A DNA stretch of 22,207 bases from Prevotellaceae bacterium UBA1710 (GCA_002317355.1 DCJC01000031.1:1-22207); one strand, 5' to 3'. Counted from the first letter of the stretch, positions 12,791-21,287 are shown. The notes: generated by a model not told the origin, from the sequence alone. A program made the numbers and translations.

Positions 12791-13702
12791 TCATTCCTTT
12801 GACCAGATTCGGAGATTGAGGTTGAGCATATCAACGATGTCAATCATCAAAGTGAGAGCAAGATAGTCTTTCTTCACACCCGCTGCCGTATATTTCACCT
12901 CAAAACGATTAGTGTGAGAAGGTACCATGATGAGCATTCGGCTATCGTGGAATGACATTGAGAGGTCAGAGTCACCAAGTTCCTTGCTGAACGTATGGTT
13001 CATGTTCATGATTCGCTCCTGAAGCGCTGGAGTGAGTATATACCTCGCCTGCTGGTCGTCAGTAGCATAGGTGCGGTACTTGTTTTCGAAACGTGCATCT
13101 TCCAGATGGCAGCGACTAAACTTTGAGAATACAATATTTGACCATAGCTTGAAGCCCTGACTGGAAAGAACGGTGATGCCGTTGAAATCCTTGTTGAAGT
13201 CAGCCTCAAAGACGAATCCCTTGAAATCAATGACCTCATGGCGGTTCTTACCGGTTCCCTCCATGTGTGAGAACTTTGCCTCGCCATAGACGAAATCCGT
13301 GTTTCCTACCTTTCCGCGTATCGTATCCTCATTGTGGTAGTCCAGTCCAGTACGCAATAGTTTTGAACTGCTGATCACGCTGTAAGGCATATCACCCTTC
13401 GGATTGTATGTAGCACCGGGGCAGACAAGTTCAAGGAGTCGAGGCATGACCTTCTGCTTATATATCTCGTTACGCTTTGACTCTTTGTAGAAATATGCTA
13501 CCAACATTCCTATAAAGAGCGCGATAACGAGGAAAATGGTGGAGTAACCTATAAAGCAGGCAATGAGGCATGACAGAAGCAAGCCACCACCACCGCCAGC
13601 CATGAAAACAAAAGGCCAGTCTGCTTTTTTCTTATTGACCAATTCATCGAGAACCTCCTGTATCTTAGGTTCTACGCTTTCCCATGCAATTACTTTCTCC
13701 AT
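12791..13702 (-). CDS. DUF3137 membrane protein
   Basis: A 303-aa protein with two adjacent hydrophobic segments (about 31-51 and 54-71), a short charged loop, then a cytoplasmic or peripheral beta-rich domain. It matches the DUF3137 family, which in Bacteroidetes and Firmicutes is repeatedly found beside lemA. Segments typical of the family include FKGFVFEADFNKDFNGITV, KLWSNIVFS and SFHDSRMLIMVPS. The function is unknown; the association with LemA suggests a joint envelope role. It starts 7 bp after the lemA stop, so the two genes form one operon. Confidence 0.88.
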   Translation of the reverse strand: MEKVIAWESVEPKIQEVLDELVNKKKADWPFVFMAGGGGGLLLSCLIACFIGYSTIFLVIALFIGMLVAYFYKESKRNEIYKQKVMPRLLELVCPGATYNPKGDMPYSVISSSKLLRTGLDYHNEDTIRGKVGNTDFVYGEAKFSHMEGTGKNRHEVIDFKGFVFEADFNKDFNGITVLSSQGFKLWSNIVFSKFSRCHLEDARFENKYRTYATDDQQARYILTPALQERIMNMNHTFSKELGDSDLSMSFHDSRMLIMVPSHTNRFEVKYTAAGVKKDYLALTLMIDIVDMLNLNLRIWSKE

Positions 13703-13709
13703 AACCGCC

Positions 13710-14261
13710 TTAGAATGTAATCATCTGACTTTCTCTTTCCTCTGCTTTGGCAGCAAAGAACTGAGACTGCTGGAAACCGAACATGCCTGCAATGATGTTT
13801 GAAGGGAACGACTGCAGTGAGTTGTTGTAGCTCATTACAGCAGCATTATAGCTGCGACGTGATGCAGAGAGCTGTTCCTCAGTCTCGTTGATGCTACGCT
13901 GCAGCTGCAACATATTCTCAGAAGCCTTGAGCTCTGGATATTTCTCAACGGTGACACGGAGTCCTTCCACGATTCTCACAATGCCCTTGTCAAGCTCCGA
14001 CTTCTCATCATTACTCATATTGGCGTACGGAGTGCTACGGAGCTGAGCGAGTCGGGTAAGCACCTCCTTCTCATGCTGCATGTATCCCTTTGCCGTCTCA
14101 ACGAGCATAGGAATCATGTCGTATCTCTTCTTTAACTGCACATCAATACCCGCAAAGGCGTTTGTCACCATATTGCGCTTTCTCACGAGGCCATTATACA
14201 TTGAGATGACTGCAAAGCATAAGACCACAAAAATTCCGATAAAAATTACTGAAATGTTCAT
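13710..14261 (-). CDS. lemA: LemA family protein
   Basis: A 183-aa protein with one N-terminal membrane segment (about 3-22) and a long helical domain. Family hallmarks are YNGLVRKRNMVTNAFAGIDVQL, KRYDMIPMLVETAKGYMQHE and the later YNAAVMSYNNSLQSFPSNIIA. LemA proteins are membrane-anchored helical bundles of uncertain function, linked in some bacteria to envelope stress or secretion. I start at the ATG at 14261: it begins the hydrophobic segment and follows a -7 box by 25 bp, whereas the longer frame to 14423 has no such support. First gene of the lemA-DUF3137 operon. Confidence 0.93.
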   Translation of the reverse strand: MNISVIFIGIFVVLCFAVISMYNGLVRKRNMVTNAFAGIDVQLKKRYDMIPMLVETAKGYMQHEKEVLTRLAQLRSTPYANMSNDEKSELDKGIVRIVEGLRVTVEKYPELKASENMLQLQRSINETEEQLSASRRSYNAAVMSYNNSLQSFPSNIIAGMFGFQQSQFFAAKAEERESQMITF

Positions 14262-14286
14262 CTTCTTAATTTTAAGTTTTACTTGT

Positions 14287-14295
14287 GCAAAGATA
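14287..14295 (-). promoter_or_regulatory. Promoter of lemA-DUF3137
   Basis: The minus strand reads TATCTTTGC, with a TTTG about 20 bp upstream that can serve as the -33 element. Confidence 0.7.
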
Positions 14296-14455
14296 GTCAA
14301 AATATGCCAACAACACAAAATTTTTGCAATGTTTTCGTCAAAATCAATCTTATACATCGTAAAAGGACACTCTGCATTGCGGAATTGTCTTCCCGCAAAA
14401 ACATAAAAAAACATAATATCCATGACTAAATGTATTGAAATTGATAAAAAACGAG

Positions 14456-14463
14456 TAACTTTG
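14456..14463 (+). promoter_or_regulatory. -7 box of the NigD-like gene
   Basis: TAACTTTG lies 31 bp before the start codon at 14495. It is divergent from the lemA promoter, 160 bp away. Confidence 0.65.
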
Positions 14464-14494
14464 TGCCTTGTAACAAAAATACCAATTATAATAA

Positions 14495-15256
14495 ATGAAA
14501 AAATCTATTGTAAAAATCTCTCTCATGGCACTATCATGTGCCGCAACACTAATTTTCACATCGTGTATTTCAAGTGACGATGACAACACTCGCTATTATC
14601 AGGGTTACTACACCATTACAGGTACATATCCTAACTACAAGCTTATAGAGGACGGCGGCAGTATCGTTTATCCTACAGTTGCAAGCGTAAACAAAGTAAC
14701 TGAATCCAAAGGTTTCGGTGATAATAAGCGTGCTATAATTGCGATTTCATACGATGAGAATTTCCTGACAACAAATAGTGATGGAATTTCTGTTGTAAGA
14801 AATGCAGAAATCCAAAGCGGCAACTACCTCGTTAATGTAACTCCTATTTCTTTAGCAGCTGCGCAAGACAAGAACATCGTTGTTACAGATAGCGTATTCT
14901 CTATCGGAGCATTCTCAAGCTACTGGATTTCCAATGGTTATCTCACAACAATCTTTACTGCACCAGTATCTTACGCACCTGATTATCTCACAACAGGTCA
15001 GCTCATCAATCCAACCGTGAATCTCTGCATAAACCCAGCTGATATTACAGAGAACAACGTGACTCTTAACCTCCTGTACAACCGTCACACCAAGAAAGAT
15101 GCAATGTCAACAAATGTACCAAATCTCGTTTACTCATTTGATATTGCAAACATCAACATTCCAGGTTCTGACACTGTCAATGTTACTCTGAAGGCTGAAG
15201 GCGCAAATGATATCAAGCTTAAGATTCCTCGCAGGTCATTCGTTCATCCACAATAA
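14495..15256 (+). CDS. NigD-like surface lipoprotein
   Basis: A 253-aa lipoprotein. The signal ends in the lipobox FTSC, with the lipidated Cys at residue 24. CISSDDDN follows, which fits the Bacteroidetes lipoprotein export signal (Ser plus acidic residues) that sends lipoproteins to the cell surface. The rest is beta-rich and matches the NigD-like family, which has an N-terminal OB-like part and a C-terminal beta-sandwich. The family takes its name from the Prevotella nigrescin cluster; most members have no known function. It is monocistronic, with its own promoter and a strong terminator. Confidence 0.85.
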   Translation: MKKSIVKISLMALSCAATLIFTSCISSDDDNTRYYQGYYTITGTYPNYKLIEDGGSIVYPTVASVNKVTESKGFGDNKRAIIAISYDENFLTTNSDGISVVRNAEIQSGNYLVNVTPISLAAAQDKNIVVTDSVFSIGAFSSYWISNGYLTTIFTAPVSYAPDYLTTGQLINPTVNLCINPADITENNVTLNLLYNRHTKKDAMSTNVPNLVYSFDIANINIPGSDTVNVTLKAEGANDIKLKIPRRSFVHPQ

Positions 15257-15278
15257 TGATATTCCAATCATAGAAATT

Positions 15279-15322
15279 CATCACCCTCCACTTTCATCAT
15301 GAAAATGGAGGGTGATTCTTTT
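15279..15322 (+). terminator. Terminator of the NigD-like gene
   Basis: An 11-bp G+C-rich stem (ATCACCCTCCA with TGGAGGGTGAT), extended inside by TTTCAT/ATGAAA, is followed by TCTTTTTT. Confidence 0.9.
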
Positions 15323-15337
15323 TTAATGACCTAACAC

Positions 15338-15380
15338 AAAAGCCAGCGTTCCAAAACGAAACACTGGCTTTTATTTTTTT
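15338..15380. terminator. Second terminator hairpin, convergent site
   Basis: AAAAGCCAGCGTT pairs with AAACACTGGCTTTT with one mismatch, followed on the plus strand by ATTTTTTT. Lying between convergent genes, it can back up the NigD-like terminator and also act for the oad operon on the other strand. Confidence 0.75.
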
Positions 15381-15394
15381 CATAGAAGCAAAAA

Positions 15395-15464
15395 CTATGA
15401 ACTATGCACTATGCACTATGAACTATGCACTATGCATTATGAACTATGCATTATGAACTATGAA
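15395..15464 (+). repeat. Tandem repeat, 10 x 7 bp (CTATGMA)
   Basis: Ten consecutive 7-bp units, all CTATGAA, CTATGCA or TTATGAA. The array stops 5 bp from the oadB stop codon, in the 3' untranslated part of the oad transcript. Confidence 0.88.
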
Positions 15465-15469
15465 CTGAA

Positions 15470-16732
15470 CTAAGACTGCAGGAATGAGATAAGCACACCA
15501 GCGGCAACGGCAGAACCGATAACGCCAGAGATGTTACTTGCCATACAGTAGTTGAGAACATGGTTCTTTGGATCATACTTTGTAGCAATGTCGTTAGCTA
15601 CACGAGAAGCCATAGGAACGGCAGAAAGACCAGTTGCACCAACCAGTGGGTTAACCTTCTTCTTAGCGAAGAGATTGAATACCTTAACCATGCAGATACC
15701 TGCTGCGATAGAGAATGCGAATGCGAGGAATCCACCTACCACGATACCGATAGTCTGGAGGTTGAGGAATGCCTCAGCAGTCATTGTAGCACCTACTGAA
15801 AGACCAAGGAAGATAGTTGCGGTGTTCATGATAGCGTTTGAAGCAGTATCGAACAAACGGCTTGTCATATTACCAAGTTCCTTGATGAGGTTACCGAACA
15901 TCAGCATACCTACGAGGCTCACAGCTGTTGGAACAAGAAGAGCAACAACAGTAGTAACTGTGATTGGGAAGAGAATCTTCAATACACGGAGGTTCTTGAT
16001 CTCTGTCTTGTTAGGGTACTTCTTATCTTGCTCCTTCATGTTGATCATCAACTCCTTCTTAGAGCAGAGGCCCTTTACAACGAGAGGAATGATAACTGGC
16101 ACGAGCGCCATGTATGAGTAAGCAGCAATGGCGATAGGGCCGAGAAGTTCTGGAGCAAGCTTGATGGTAGTGAAGATAGCAGTTGGACCGTCAGCACCAC
16201 CGATGATGCCAAGAGAAGCAGCCTGCTGTGGGGTGAAGCCCATAGCGAGAGCAGCGAGAAGAACTGCGAAGATACCAAACTGAGCACCAGCACCGAAGAT
16301 AGAGAGACGGAGGTTACGGAGCATTGGACCGAAGTCTGTCAGCGCACCTACACCCATGAAGATGATAGGTGGGATGAAACCTGTCTTGATGCACATGTAG
16401 TAGATGAAGTTCATGAGTCCGAGGTCATGCGCAATCTTATGGAGAGGCATATCCCAGATTACTTCCTTATTGCCTTCTGCGTCAAGGAGGAAACCGCCGT
16501 CAGCCAATGGGATGTAGCCCTCAGATGTAACGGTAGTAACGCCCATGCCACCACCAGGGAAGTTGGCGAGAAGTACGCCAAATCCGATTGGGATGAGCAA
16601 CAGAGGCTCATATTTCTTTACGATTCCCAGATAGAGAAGCACGAATGCAATGAGAATCATCAAGAGGAAAGACCAGTCACCGCCTGTCTGCGAGAACGCG
16701 GTCATATCCCATATTTTCTGTAGTATTTCCAT
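15470..16732 (-). CDS. oadB: Na+-translocating decarboxylase beta subunit
   Basis: A 420-aa polytopic inner-membrane protein. The beta subunit decarboxylates carboxybiotin and couples this to Na+ export. The essential aspartate lies in GGADGPTAIF (D181 here, equivalent to D203 of the Klebsiella protein), in a re-entrant segment, and the second conserved region NTATIFLGLSVGATM is present. Residues 60-100 are an insert of soluble character between the first membrane segments (TSEGYIPLADGGFLLDAEG). Last gene of oadG-oadA-oadB, about 200 bp after oadA. That gap is filled by a dispersed repeat and a hairpin, which is unusual for tightly coupled subunits. Confidence 0.93.
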   Translation of the reverse strand: MEILQKIWDMTAFSQTGGDWSFLLMILIAFVLLYLGIVKKYEPLLLIPIGFGVLLANFPGGGMGVTTVTSEGYIPLADGGFLLDAEGNKEVIWDMPLHKIAHDLGLMNFIYYMCIKTGFIPPIIFMGVGALTDFGPMLRNLRLSIFGAGAQFGIFAVLLAALAMGFTPQQAASLGIIGGADGPTAIFTTIKLAPELLGPIAIAAYSYMALVPVIIPLVVKGLCSKKELMINMKEQDKKYPNKTEIKNLRVLKILFPITVTTVVALLVPTAVSLVGMLMFGNLIKELGNMTSRLFDTASNAIMNTATIFLGLSVGATMTAEAFLNLQTIGIVVGGFLAFAFSIAAGICMVKVFNLFAKKKVNPLVGATGLSAVPMASRVANDIATKYDPKNHVLNYCMASNISGVIGSAVAAGVLISFLQS

Positions 16733-16738
16733 ATTTTA

Positions 16739-16851
16739 AGCCTAACCAAGCCTTTTCTCCTTATGTCGAAGGGTCTAACGACGAATCTCCCAAAGGGAAG
16801 GATGTATGACACACTTAGCGCATACTTGCCTTTCATTGAAGAAGGCTTGGT
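16739..16851. repeat. Dispersed repeat with inverted ends, between oadA and oadB
   Basis: Bases 16739-16806 match 22037-22104 with few differences. The element is bounded by ACCAAGCCTT (16745-16754) and AAGGCTTGGT (16842-16851), a 10-bp inverted repeat. It starts 6 bp upstream of the oadB start codon and would be transcribed within the operon. Confidence 0.75.
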
Positions 16852-16901
16852 ATATTCTTTAATTAATGAATTCTTTTTTCGTTTAGCTTACTATATAGCA
16901 T

Positions 16902-16930
16902 CCCTCCCTTCGGGAGGGCCTGGGTGGGCT
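16902..16930 (-). repeat. G+C-rich REP-like hairpin after oadA
   Basis: CCCTCCC pairs with GGGAGGG across a TTC loop, 12 bp beyond the oadA stop. No T-run follows on the minus strand, so it is more likely a transcript-stabilising or REP-like element than a terminator. A related hairpin follows the ATPase gene at 20436-20470. Confidence 0.6.
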
Positions 16931-18772
16931 TTAAGCAATAGTCATGAGTACATCATCCTCCTCAACAGAGTCGCCTGATGTGAAGTTGATACTTGTGATA
17001 GTACCTGACTTCTCAGCCTTGATACGGTTGAACACCTTCATAGCCTCGATATAGCAGATGATATCACCCTCATTGACGTGGTCGCCCACCTTCTTAGGAA
17101 TCTCGCTTGAGTTGCTCACCATGTATGCCTTACCCTCCAGTGGAGCGAGGATCTCAAGTCCTTCGCCTGTTGGAGCGGCTGCTGGTGCTGCACCTGCTGC
17201 TGGAGCGGCTGCAGGAGCCTGATCACCGTAAGCGATGTCCACCTTATAGTTCTGGCCATTAACGGTAACTGTGATAGTCTTAGGCTGTGCATCACCCTTA
17301 GGAGCATTCTTCTTAGCCTTACGATCAGCAAGGTCAGCCTCGAAGTCAGCCTTTGCCTTGCCGCTCTTGAATGCCTCATACTGCTGTGGGTGCATAGCAT
17401 ACTCGAAGAGTTCCTCATCGTCCTCACCGAGATCCCAACCGTTCTCCTTCATCTTCACGCGATAAACGTCGAGGTTGTCTGGGTAGTTCTCCTGTGGGTC
17501 TGTTGTCATGAACTCACGACCGTCAGCCTTAGCCATCTCAATGAAGATTGGATCAACTGGACCAGCGAGCTTACCTGACTTACCGAGAATCATATCCCAG
17601 ATATTGTCAGCAATCATAGACCAACGCTCCTTACCCTTCTCCATCTGCATTACGTTCATGAGCGCGAGGTTCTTAACGTACTGAGAGAATGGTGTTACGA
17701 GACATGGATATCCAACCTTTGGCCATACGTATGCTACCTCATCGAAGAGCTTAACAAGAAGCTGGTCGGTTGTGAGCTCTGGCTGGTTGTTCTTCACCTT
17801 CCACTTGTTGAGTGACTTGAGGTTATCCTCGAGGTCAGTCATGAGTGAACCCATCATACCACCTGGAAGACCTGGCTTGATGAGGAGTGAGTTGTTGAGG
17901 TGGTTCTGTGCAGGGATATAGTAGCCGAGGAAGTCGTCCATCATTTCCTGTACCATTGTACGAACCTCCATGTAAGCCTCCATATTGATTTCCTTCACCT
18001 TGAAGCCTGCGTCCTTCAGCATCTCCTGAACGGCGATGATGTCAGCATGACCAGTACCCCAAGAGAGAGGTGCAACTGCTGTATCGATGTAGTCACAACC
18101 ATTGCGGCATACCTCAAGGATGCTTGCCATATTGAAGCCAGGGCCAGCGTGAGAGTGATACTGAATGATGATATCCTCCTTGTAAGCCTTGATTCCGGCA
18201 GTGATCTTACCGAGAGTCTCAGGACGACCGATACCAGCCATATCCTTAAGACAGATCTCGTCAGCACCTGCATCGATGAATGTCTTAGCGAGGTTTACGT
18301 AATACTCTACAGTATGAATTGGAGAGTGTGTGATACAAAGTGAAGCCTGAGCAATCATGCCGCCTTCCTTAGCGTACTTGATTGATGGAATCACGTTGCG
18401 TGGGTCGTTAAGACCACAGAAGATACGAGTGATATCTGTACCCTGTACGTGCTTTACCTTGTAGAAAAGACGACGAAGGTCCTTTGGACATGGGCTCATA
18501 CGGAGTGCGTTGAGCGCACGGTCAAGCATGTGTGTCTGGATGCCAGCCTCATGGAAAGGCTTTGTCCACTTGCGTACAGCGATGTTAGGGTTCTCACCAT
18601 AGAGGAGGTTAACCTGCTCGAAGCCACCACCATTAGTTTCTACACGGTCGAAGCATCCCATCTTGATGATAGCTGGAGCGACCTTCAAAAGCTGGTCAAC
18701 ACGTGGCTGGTACTTACCAGCACTCTGCCACATATCACGGAAGACCAAGCTGAACTTTATCTCTTTTGCCAT
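16931..18772 (-). CDS. oadA: Oxaloacetate decarboxylase alpha subunit, biotin-carrying
   Basis: A 613-aa cytoplasmic subunit that transfers the carboxyl of oxaloacetate to biotin. The N-terminal HMGL-like TIM barrel has metal- and carboxyl-binding residues: D13 (FRDMWQS), K176 (CLKDMAG) and H206/H208 (QYHSHAG). A PYC_OADA-type domain follows, then an Ala/Pro-rich flexible linker (about 525-545) and a biotinyl domain with the acceptor lysine K579 in EAMKVF. Usual members have AMKM, so Val after the lysine is a small deviation. The barrel is that of oxaloacetate/pyruvate carboxylases, not methylmalonyl-CoA decarboxylase. It starts 24 bp after oadG. Confidence 0.93.
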   Translation of the reverse strand: MAKEIKFSLVFRDMWQSAGKYQPRVDQLLKVAPAIIKMGCFDRVETNGGGFEQVNLLYGENPNIAVRKWTKPFHEAGIQTHMLDRALNALRMSPCPKDLRRLFYKVKHVQGTDITRIFCGLNDPRNVIPSIKYAKEGGMIAQASLCITHSPIHTVEYYVNLAKTFIDAGADEICLKDMAGIGRPETLGKITAGIKAYKEDIIIQYHSHAGPGFNMASILEVCRNGCDYIDTAVAPLSWGTGHADIIAVQEMLKDAGFKVKEINMEAYMEVRTMVQEMMDDFLGYYIPAQNHLNNSLLIKPGLPGGMMGSLMTDLEDNLKSLNKWKVKNNQPELTTDQLLVKLFDEVAYVWPKVGYPCLVTPFSQYVKNLALMNVMQMEKGKERWSMIADNIWDMILGKSGKLAGPVDPIFIEMAKADGREFMTTDPQENYPDNLDVYRVKMKENGWDLGEDDEELFEYAMHPQQYEAFKSGKAKADFEADLADRKAKKNAPKGDAQPKTITVTVNGQNYKVDIAYGDQAPAAAPAAGAAPAAAPTGEGLEILAPLEGKAYMVSNSSEIPKKVGDHVNEGDIICYIEAMKVFNRIKAEKSGTITSINFTSGDSVEEDDVLMTIA

Positions 18773-18796
18773 TGTATTATTGTGATTTTTTTATTG

Positions 18797-19060
18797 TTAG
18801 GCTTTTGTTACATTTGTCACTGTTCCCTTACCACCTGTGATCTGAGCCACGGTAGCCTTGATTACGTCCATTACGGTAGCATCAATTGGTGCTGGAGCCA
18901 CAGCAGGAGCCGCTTTCTTCTTAGGAGCTTCCTCCTCAGGACAAACTTTGTTTACGATATTGATGAGCACCTTGCTCAAGTTGATGACAATAAGAAGTAT
19001 GGCAAAAACTGTTACCATACCGATAGCCATCAATGTTAAACCTAATCCGAGGTTTTCCAT
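18797..19060 (-). CDS. oadG: Decarboxylase gamma subunit
   Basis: An 87-aa protein with one N-terminal membrane segment (about 4-27: LGLTLMAIGMVTVFAILLIVI), an Ala/Pro/Lys hinge and a short C-terminal region. This is the architecture of OadG/MmdC, which anchors the alpha subunit to the membrane beta subunit. First gene of oadG-oadA-oadB. Confidence 0.9.
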   Translation of the reverse strand: MENLGLGLTLMAIGMVTVFAILLIVINLSKVLINIVNKVCPEEEAPKKKAAPAVAPAPIDATVMDVIKATVAQITGGKGTVTNVTKA

Positions 19061-19167
19061 AATTTACCTATTGTTTACTGTAAGTGAATATTGCTTATTT
19101 CTTATTTAGGCGATTAGTTCCACAGCCCATGTCTCCAAGACATTGCCGATATGAACGAAAATCGGTA

Positions 19168-19175
19168 CAAAGATA
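19168..19175 (-). promoter_or_regulatory. Promoter of the oadGAB operon
   Basis: The minus strand reads TATCTTTG, with TTTG about 20 bp further upstream as the -33 element. The leader is about 100 nt. Confidence 0.65.
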
Positions 19176-19300
19176 GTGATTTTTTATGACAAAAGCAAAA
19201 ATCAACGGCATAAAAAATCTACTTTTTAGAAAAAAATTACAATTAAGCAGAAAATAACGAGTTTTTCTGCCAAATTATAAATTTGTAGTCAAATATACAA

Positions 19301-19351
19301 TTTACCTACCAATCTACCTATCTACCTACCATTTTTACTGGTAGGTAGGTG
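19301..19351 (-). repeat. CTACC/GGTAG dispersed element, copy 5, overlapping a gene end
   Basis: CTACCAATCTACCTATC, then CTACCTACCA paired with TGGTAGGTAG across a 7-nt loop (10-bp perfect stem). It overlaps the last codons and stop of the DUF4435 gene (TAA at 19335-19337). Confidence 0.78.
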
Positions 19352-20345
19352 GAGAGGTGTGATTTTCCAAGAAGTCCTCTATATCTGCCTGAAGTTTACG
19401 GAATTGTGTAGAACGGAAATACCCTGTACTCTTCTTCATCATCTGCGAAGAGTCGTTCTGGGAATGCTGATAGGCAGCGAGTTCGTTCTGACGTTGGGTG
19501 ACGTGGCACGCTTTCTGACGAATCTCGTTCTCACGCTCCATTCTCAGCCTTTCACACACACGACCAACGATAGGTGCCACGACATTATCAAAGAGATGAT
19601 GTCCCTGAACATAGAGATATGTATTCTGCGGAGTCACTCCGAGAGTGGCAAGCTCGGCAACAAGCGCCTCATACTCTTTCCTTAGTCCCTGATGCATCTT
19701 ACGGACTTCAGCGATTCGGGTACCCACCTTACGCTCAAGCTTTTCGAGAGGTTCCTGGGGATTATTCAACGGGAATCTTCCGATCTCTATCACCACATTC
19801 ATATCGGTCATAGTGAAATCATGATACTGATGACGACGATAGAGCAGCACATTCCACACGAAAAGCGGGAATATAATCTCGGAATAACGGGTCAAAAACC
19901 CTACGAAATCGAATATGGCATGGTCATTAAGCGTTGCCATAACACATACGTTATGCAACCCCTTGGCATAGCACTGGTAATTCTCTATGGCATAGACGTA
20001 TGTATGGAACACATACGGACAATCGATTACTGCACGCGAACTTTCCGTAATTCCCTGAAGCAGATAGTCATAGTCGGCATCCACACAGGCAATCATATTC
20101 TTTCCGCCTCCCTCAACAAGCATACTCATTATCGCTTTCTTCTTCCCTTTGGAAAGCGTGTCGCGTGTAGGCAGCATTACCTCGAAATAGCGTGTATCAT
20201 CCTCGTAATCATTGAGCACAGTCCTCCAAAACAGCACATCGTCGTAGCTTTCCACATAAGCCACGATACGCTGCTTTGCCTTCTTCCCATGAAGAGCATT
20301 GGCTGCACCTAAGTAACCTGATGATATCTTTAATGAACTTGCCAT
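19335..20345 (-). CDS. DUF4435-like TOPRIM protein (AriB-like)
   Basis: A 336-aa protein with TOPRIM-like signatures: a first acidic strand VESYDDVLFW (E32), the acidic turn CVDADYDYL (D89, D91, D93) and the AIENYQCY segment (120-127) seen in DUF4435 proteins. DUF4435 with a neighbouring ABC-like ATPase is the domain pair of PARIS, where AriB is a toxic nuclease released from AriA when phages inhibit restriction. Such pairs also occur outside proven defence loci, so function here is inferred. It follows the ATPase after 126 bp that hold a G+C-rich hairpin and a 7-bp tandem repeat. The last residues (PPTYQ) are encoded by a dispersed repeat. A Gln/Glu/Arg-rich helical stretch covers about 250-300. 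Confidence 0.72.
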   Translation of the reverse strand: MASSLKISSGYLGAANALHGKKAKQRIVAYVESYDDVLFWRTVLNDYEDDTRYFEVMLPTRDTLSKGKKKAIMSMLVEGGGKNMIACVDADYDYLLQGITESSRAVIDCPYVFHTYVYAIENYQCYAKGLHNVCVMATLNDHAIFDFVGFLTRYSEIIFPLFVWNVLLYRRHQYHDFTMTDMNVVIEIGRFPLNNPQEPLEKLERKVGTRIAEVRKMHQGLRKEYEALVAELATLGVTPQNTYLYVQGHHLFDNVVAPIVGRVCERLRMERENEIRQKACHVTQRQNELAAYQHSQNDSSQMMKKSTGYFRSTQFRKLQADIEDFLENHTSPPTYQ

Positions 20346-20351
20346 GTACTA

Positions 20352-20393
20352 AGTGAAGAGTGAAAAGTGAAGAGTGAAGAGTGAAGAGCGAAG
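20352..20393 (-). repeat. Tandem repeat, 6 x 7 bp, just upstream of the DUF4435 start
   Basis: Six exact-length units (AGTGAAG, with AGTGAAA and AGCGAAG variants) end 6 bp upstream of the start codon at 20345. On the transcript this is a CUUCACU repeat. A change in unit number would move the upstream region by 7 nt per unit. Confidence 0.88.
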
Positions 20394-20435
20394 AATTTAA
20401 GTTAGATTTTCTAAGTATCTGCCATCCGACTTCCG

Positions 20436-20470
20436 GCTCCCTCTCTACGGGAGAGGGCGGGGGGAGAGGC
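20436..20470 (-). repeat. G+C-rich REP-like hairpin after the ATPase gene
   Basis: CCCTCTC pairs with GAGAGGG across TACGG, next to a GGCGGGGGGAGAGGC run that ends at the ATPase stop codon. It resembles the hairpin after oadA at 16902 in position and composition. Confidence 0.6.
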
Positions 20471-20471
20471 C

Positions 20472-21287
20472 TTATTTCTCAATCTCACTGACTTCCGTTA
20501 CTCTATCCACCCAACCGTTCATTATCAAGGCTGGAGAGTGTGTCGTGAGGATTATCTGCACGTTAGGATTCAATTTCATGATGAGCTCTATGAGCTGCTG
20601 CTGCCAATCTATGTGCAAGCTCACCTCTGGTTCGTCCATGAAAAGAACGTATGGTTGATGATCTTCTACGAGTACGGTAAGCAGAATTACAAGCATCTGC
20701 TTCTCACCACTTGAAAGCTGATAGGCGGTAAGTTCCTCACCAATCTGAGAGAATCGGATCTCGTTGGCTGTTCGAATCACCTTCTTACCCGTCTCAGCAT
20801 AGAGTTCGTCAAGGATATCATGAAATCGCACCTTCACACCGGAAAGCATCTGAGCCTCATCTGCCTTACCCTCCTGAAGAGCCGCAATCATACGGTTACC
20901 GAGATTAACCTGATAATCAAGGTATCTGCGCTGAAGATTGAAGAGCTGGAGGTCAAGTTCGGTAGCAATCTGGAAATCAAGCTTTGTGGCCATCTCCGAA
21001 TTAATCAGCGGACGGTCAAACGAACGGATGACATCAAAGCGTATGGTGTCAGCATCAGCTGGAGAGAAATCCACATGAACGCCATTCTCTTCAAGCGCAG
21101 CAAGCACACCATTCGGTCCATGACTCTGACGCATTGGTGCCACCACCTTATTTAATATAGTACTTTTTCCTACACCGTTCACACCACTAAGAATGTTCAC
21201 CTTACGGTCAAGCGACCATACGATGTGCTTCTTACCACTCCAGAGGGAATCGATTTCTATTTTAGTTATGAAGTCTGCGTATTTCAT
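20472..21287 (-). CDS. AAA_21/ABC-type ATPase (AriA-like)
   Basis: A 271-aa soluble ABC-like ATPase of the AAA_21/RecF-like group. Walker A GVNGVGKST (35-43), ABC signature LSSGE (191-195), Walker B VLFMDEP (214-220) and H-loop TTH (His250) are all intact. The middle part (about 100-175) is a short helical insert. It is shorter than AriA of described PARIS systems, so it may be a minimal relative. Paired with a DUF4435 gene downstream in the same direction, it could sense a trigger and hold or release the partner. A -7 box (TATATTTGC) lies 23 bp upstream. Confidence 0.85.
   Translation of the reverse strand: MKYADFITKIEIDSLWSGKKHIVWSLDRKVNILSGVNGVGKSTILNKVVAPMRQSHGPNGVLAALEENGVHVDFSPADADTIRFDVIRSFDRPLINSEMATKLDFQIATELDLQLFNLQRRYLDYQVNLGNRMIAALQEGKADEAQMLSGVKVRFHDILDELYAETGKKVIRTANEIRFSQIGEELTAYQLSSGEKQMLVILLTVLVEDHQPYVLFMDEPEVSLHIDWQQQLIELIMKLNPNVQIILTTHSPALIMNGWVDRVTEVSEIEK

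Noticed and set aside
16931..18772. Reading oadA as methylmalonyl-CoA decarboxylase alpha
   Set aside because: The protein has an HMGL-like barrel and a fused biotinyl domain, as in oxaloacetate decarboxylase; the methylmalonyl-CoA enzyme has a carboxyltransferase fold and a separate biotin carrier.
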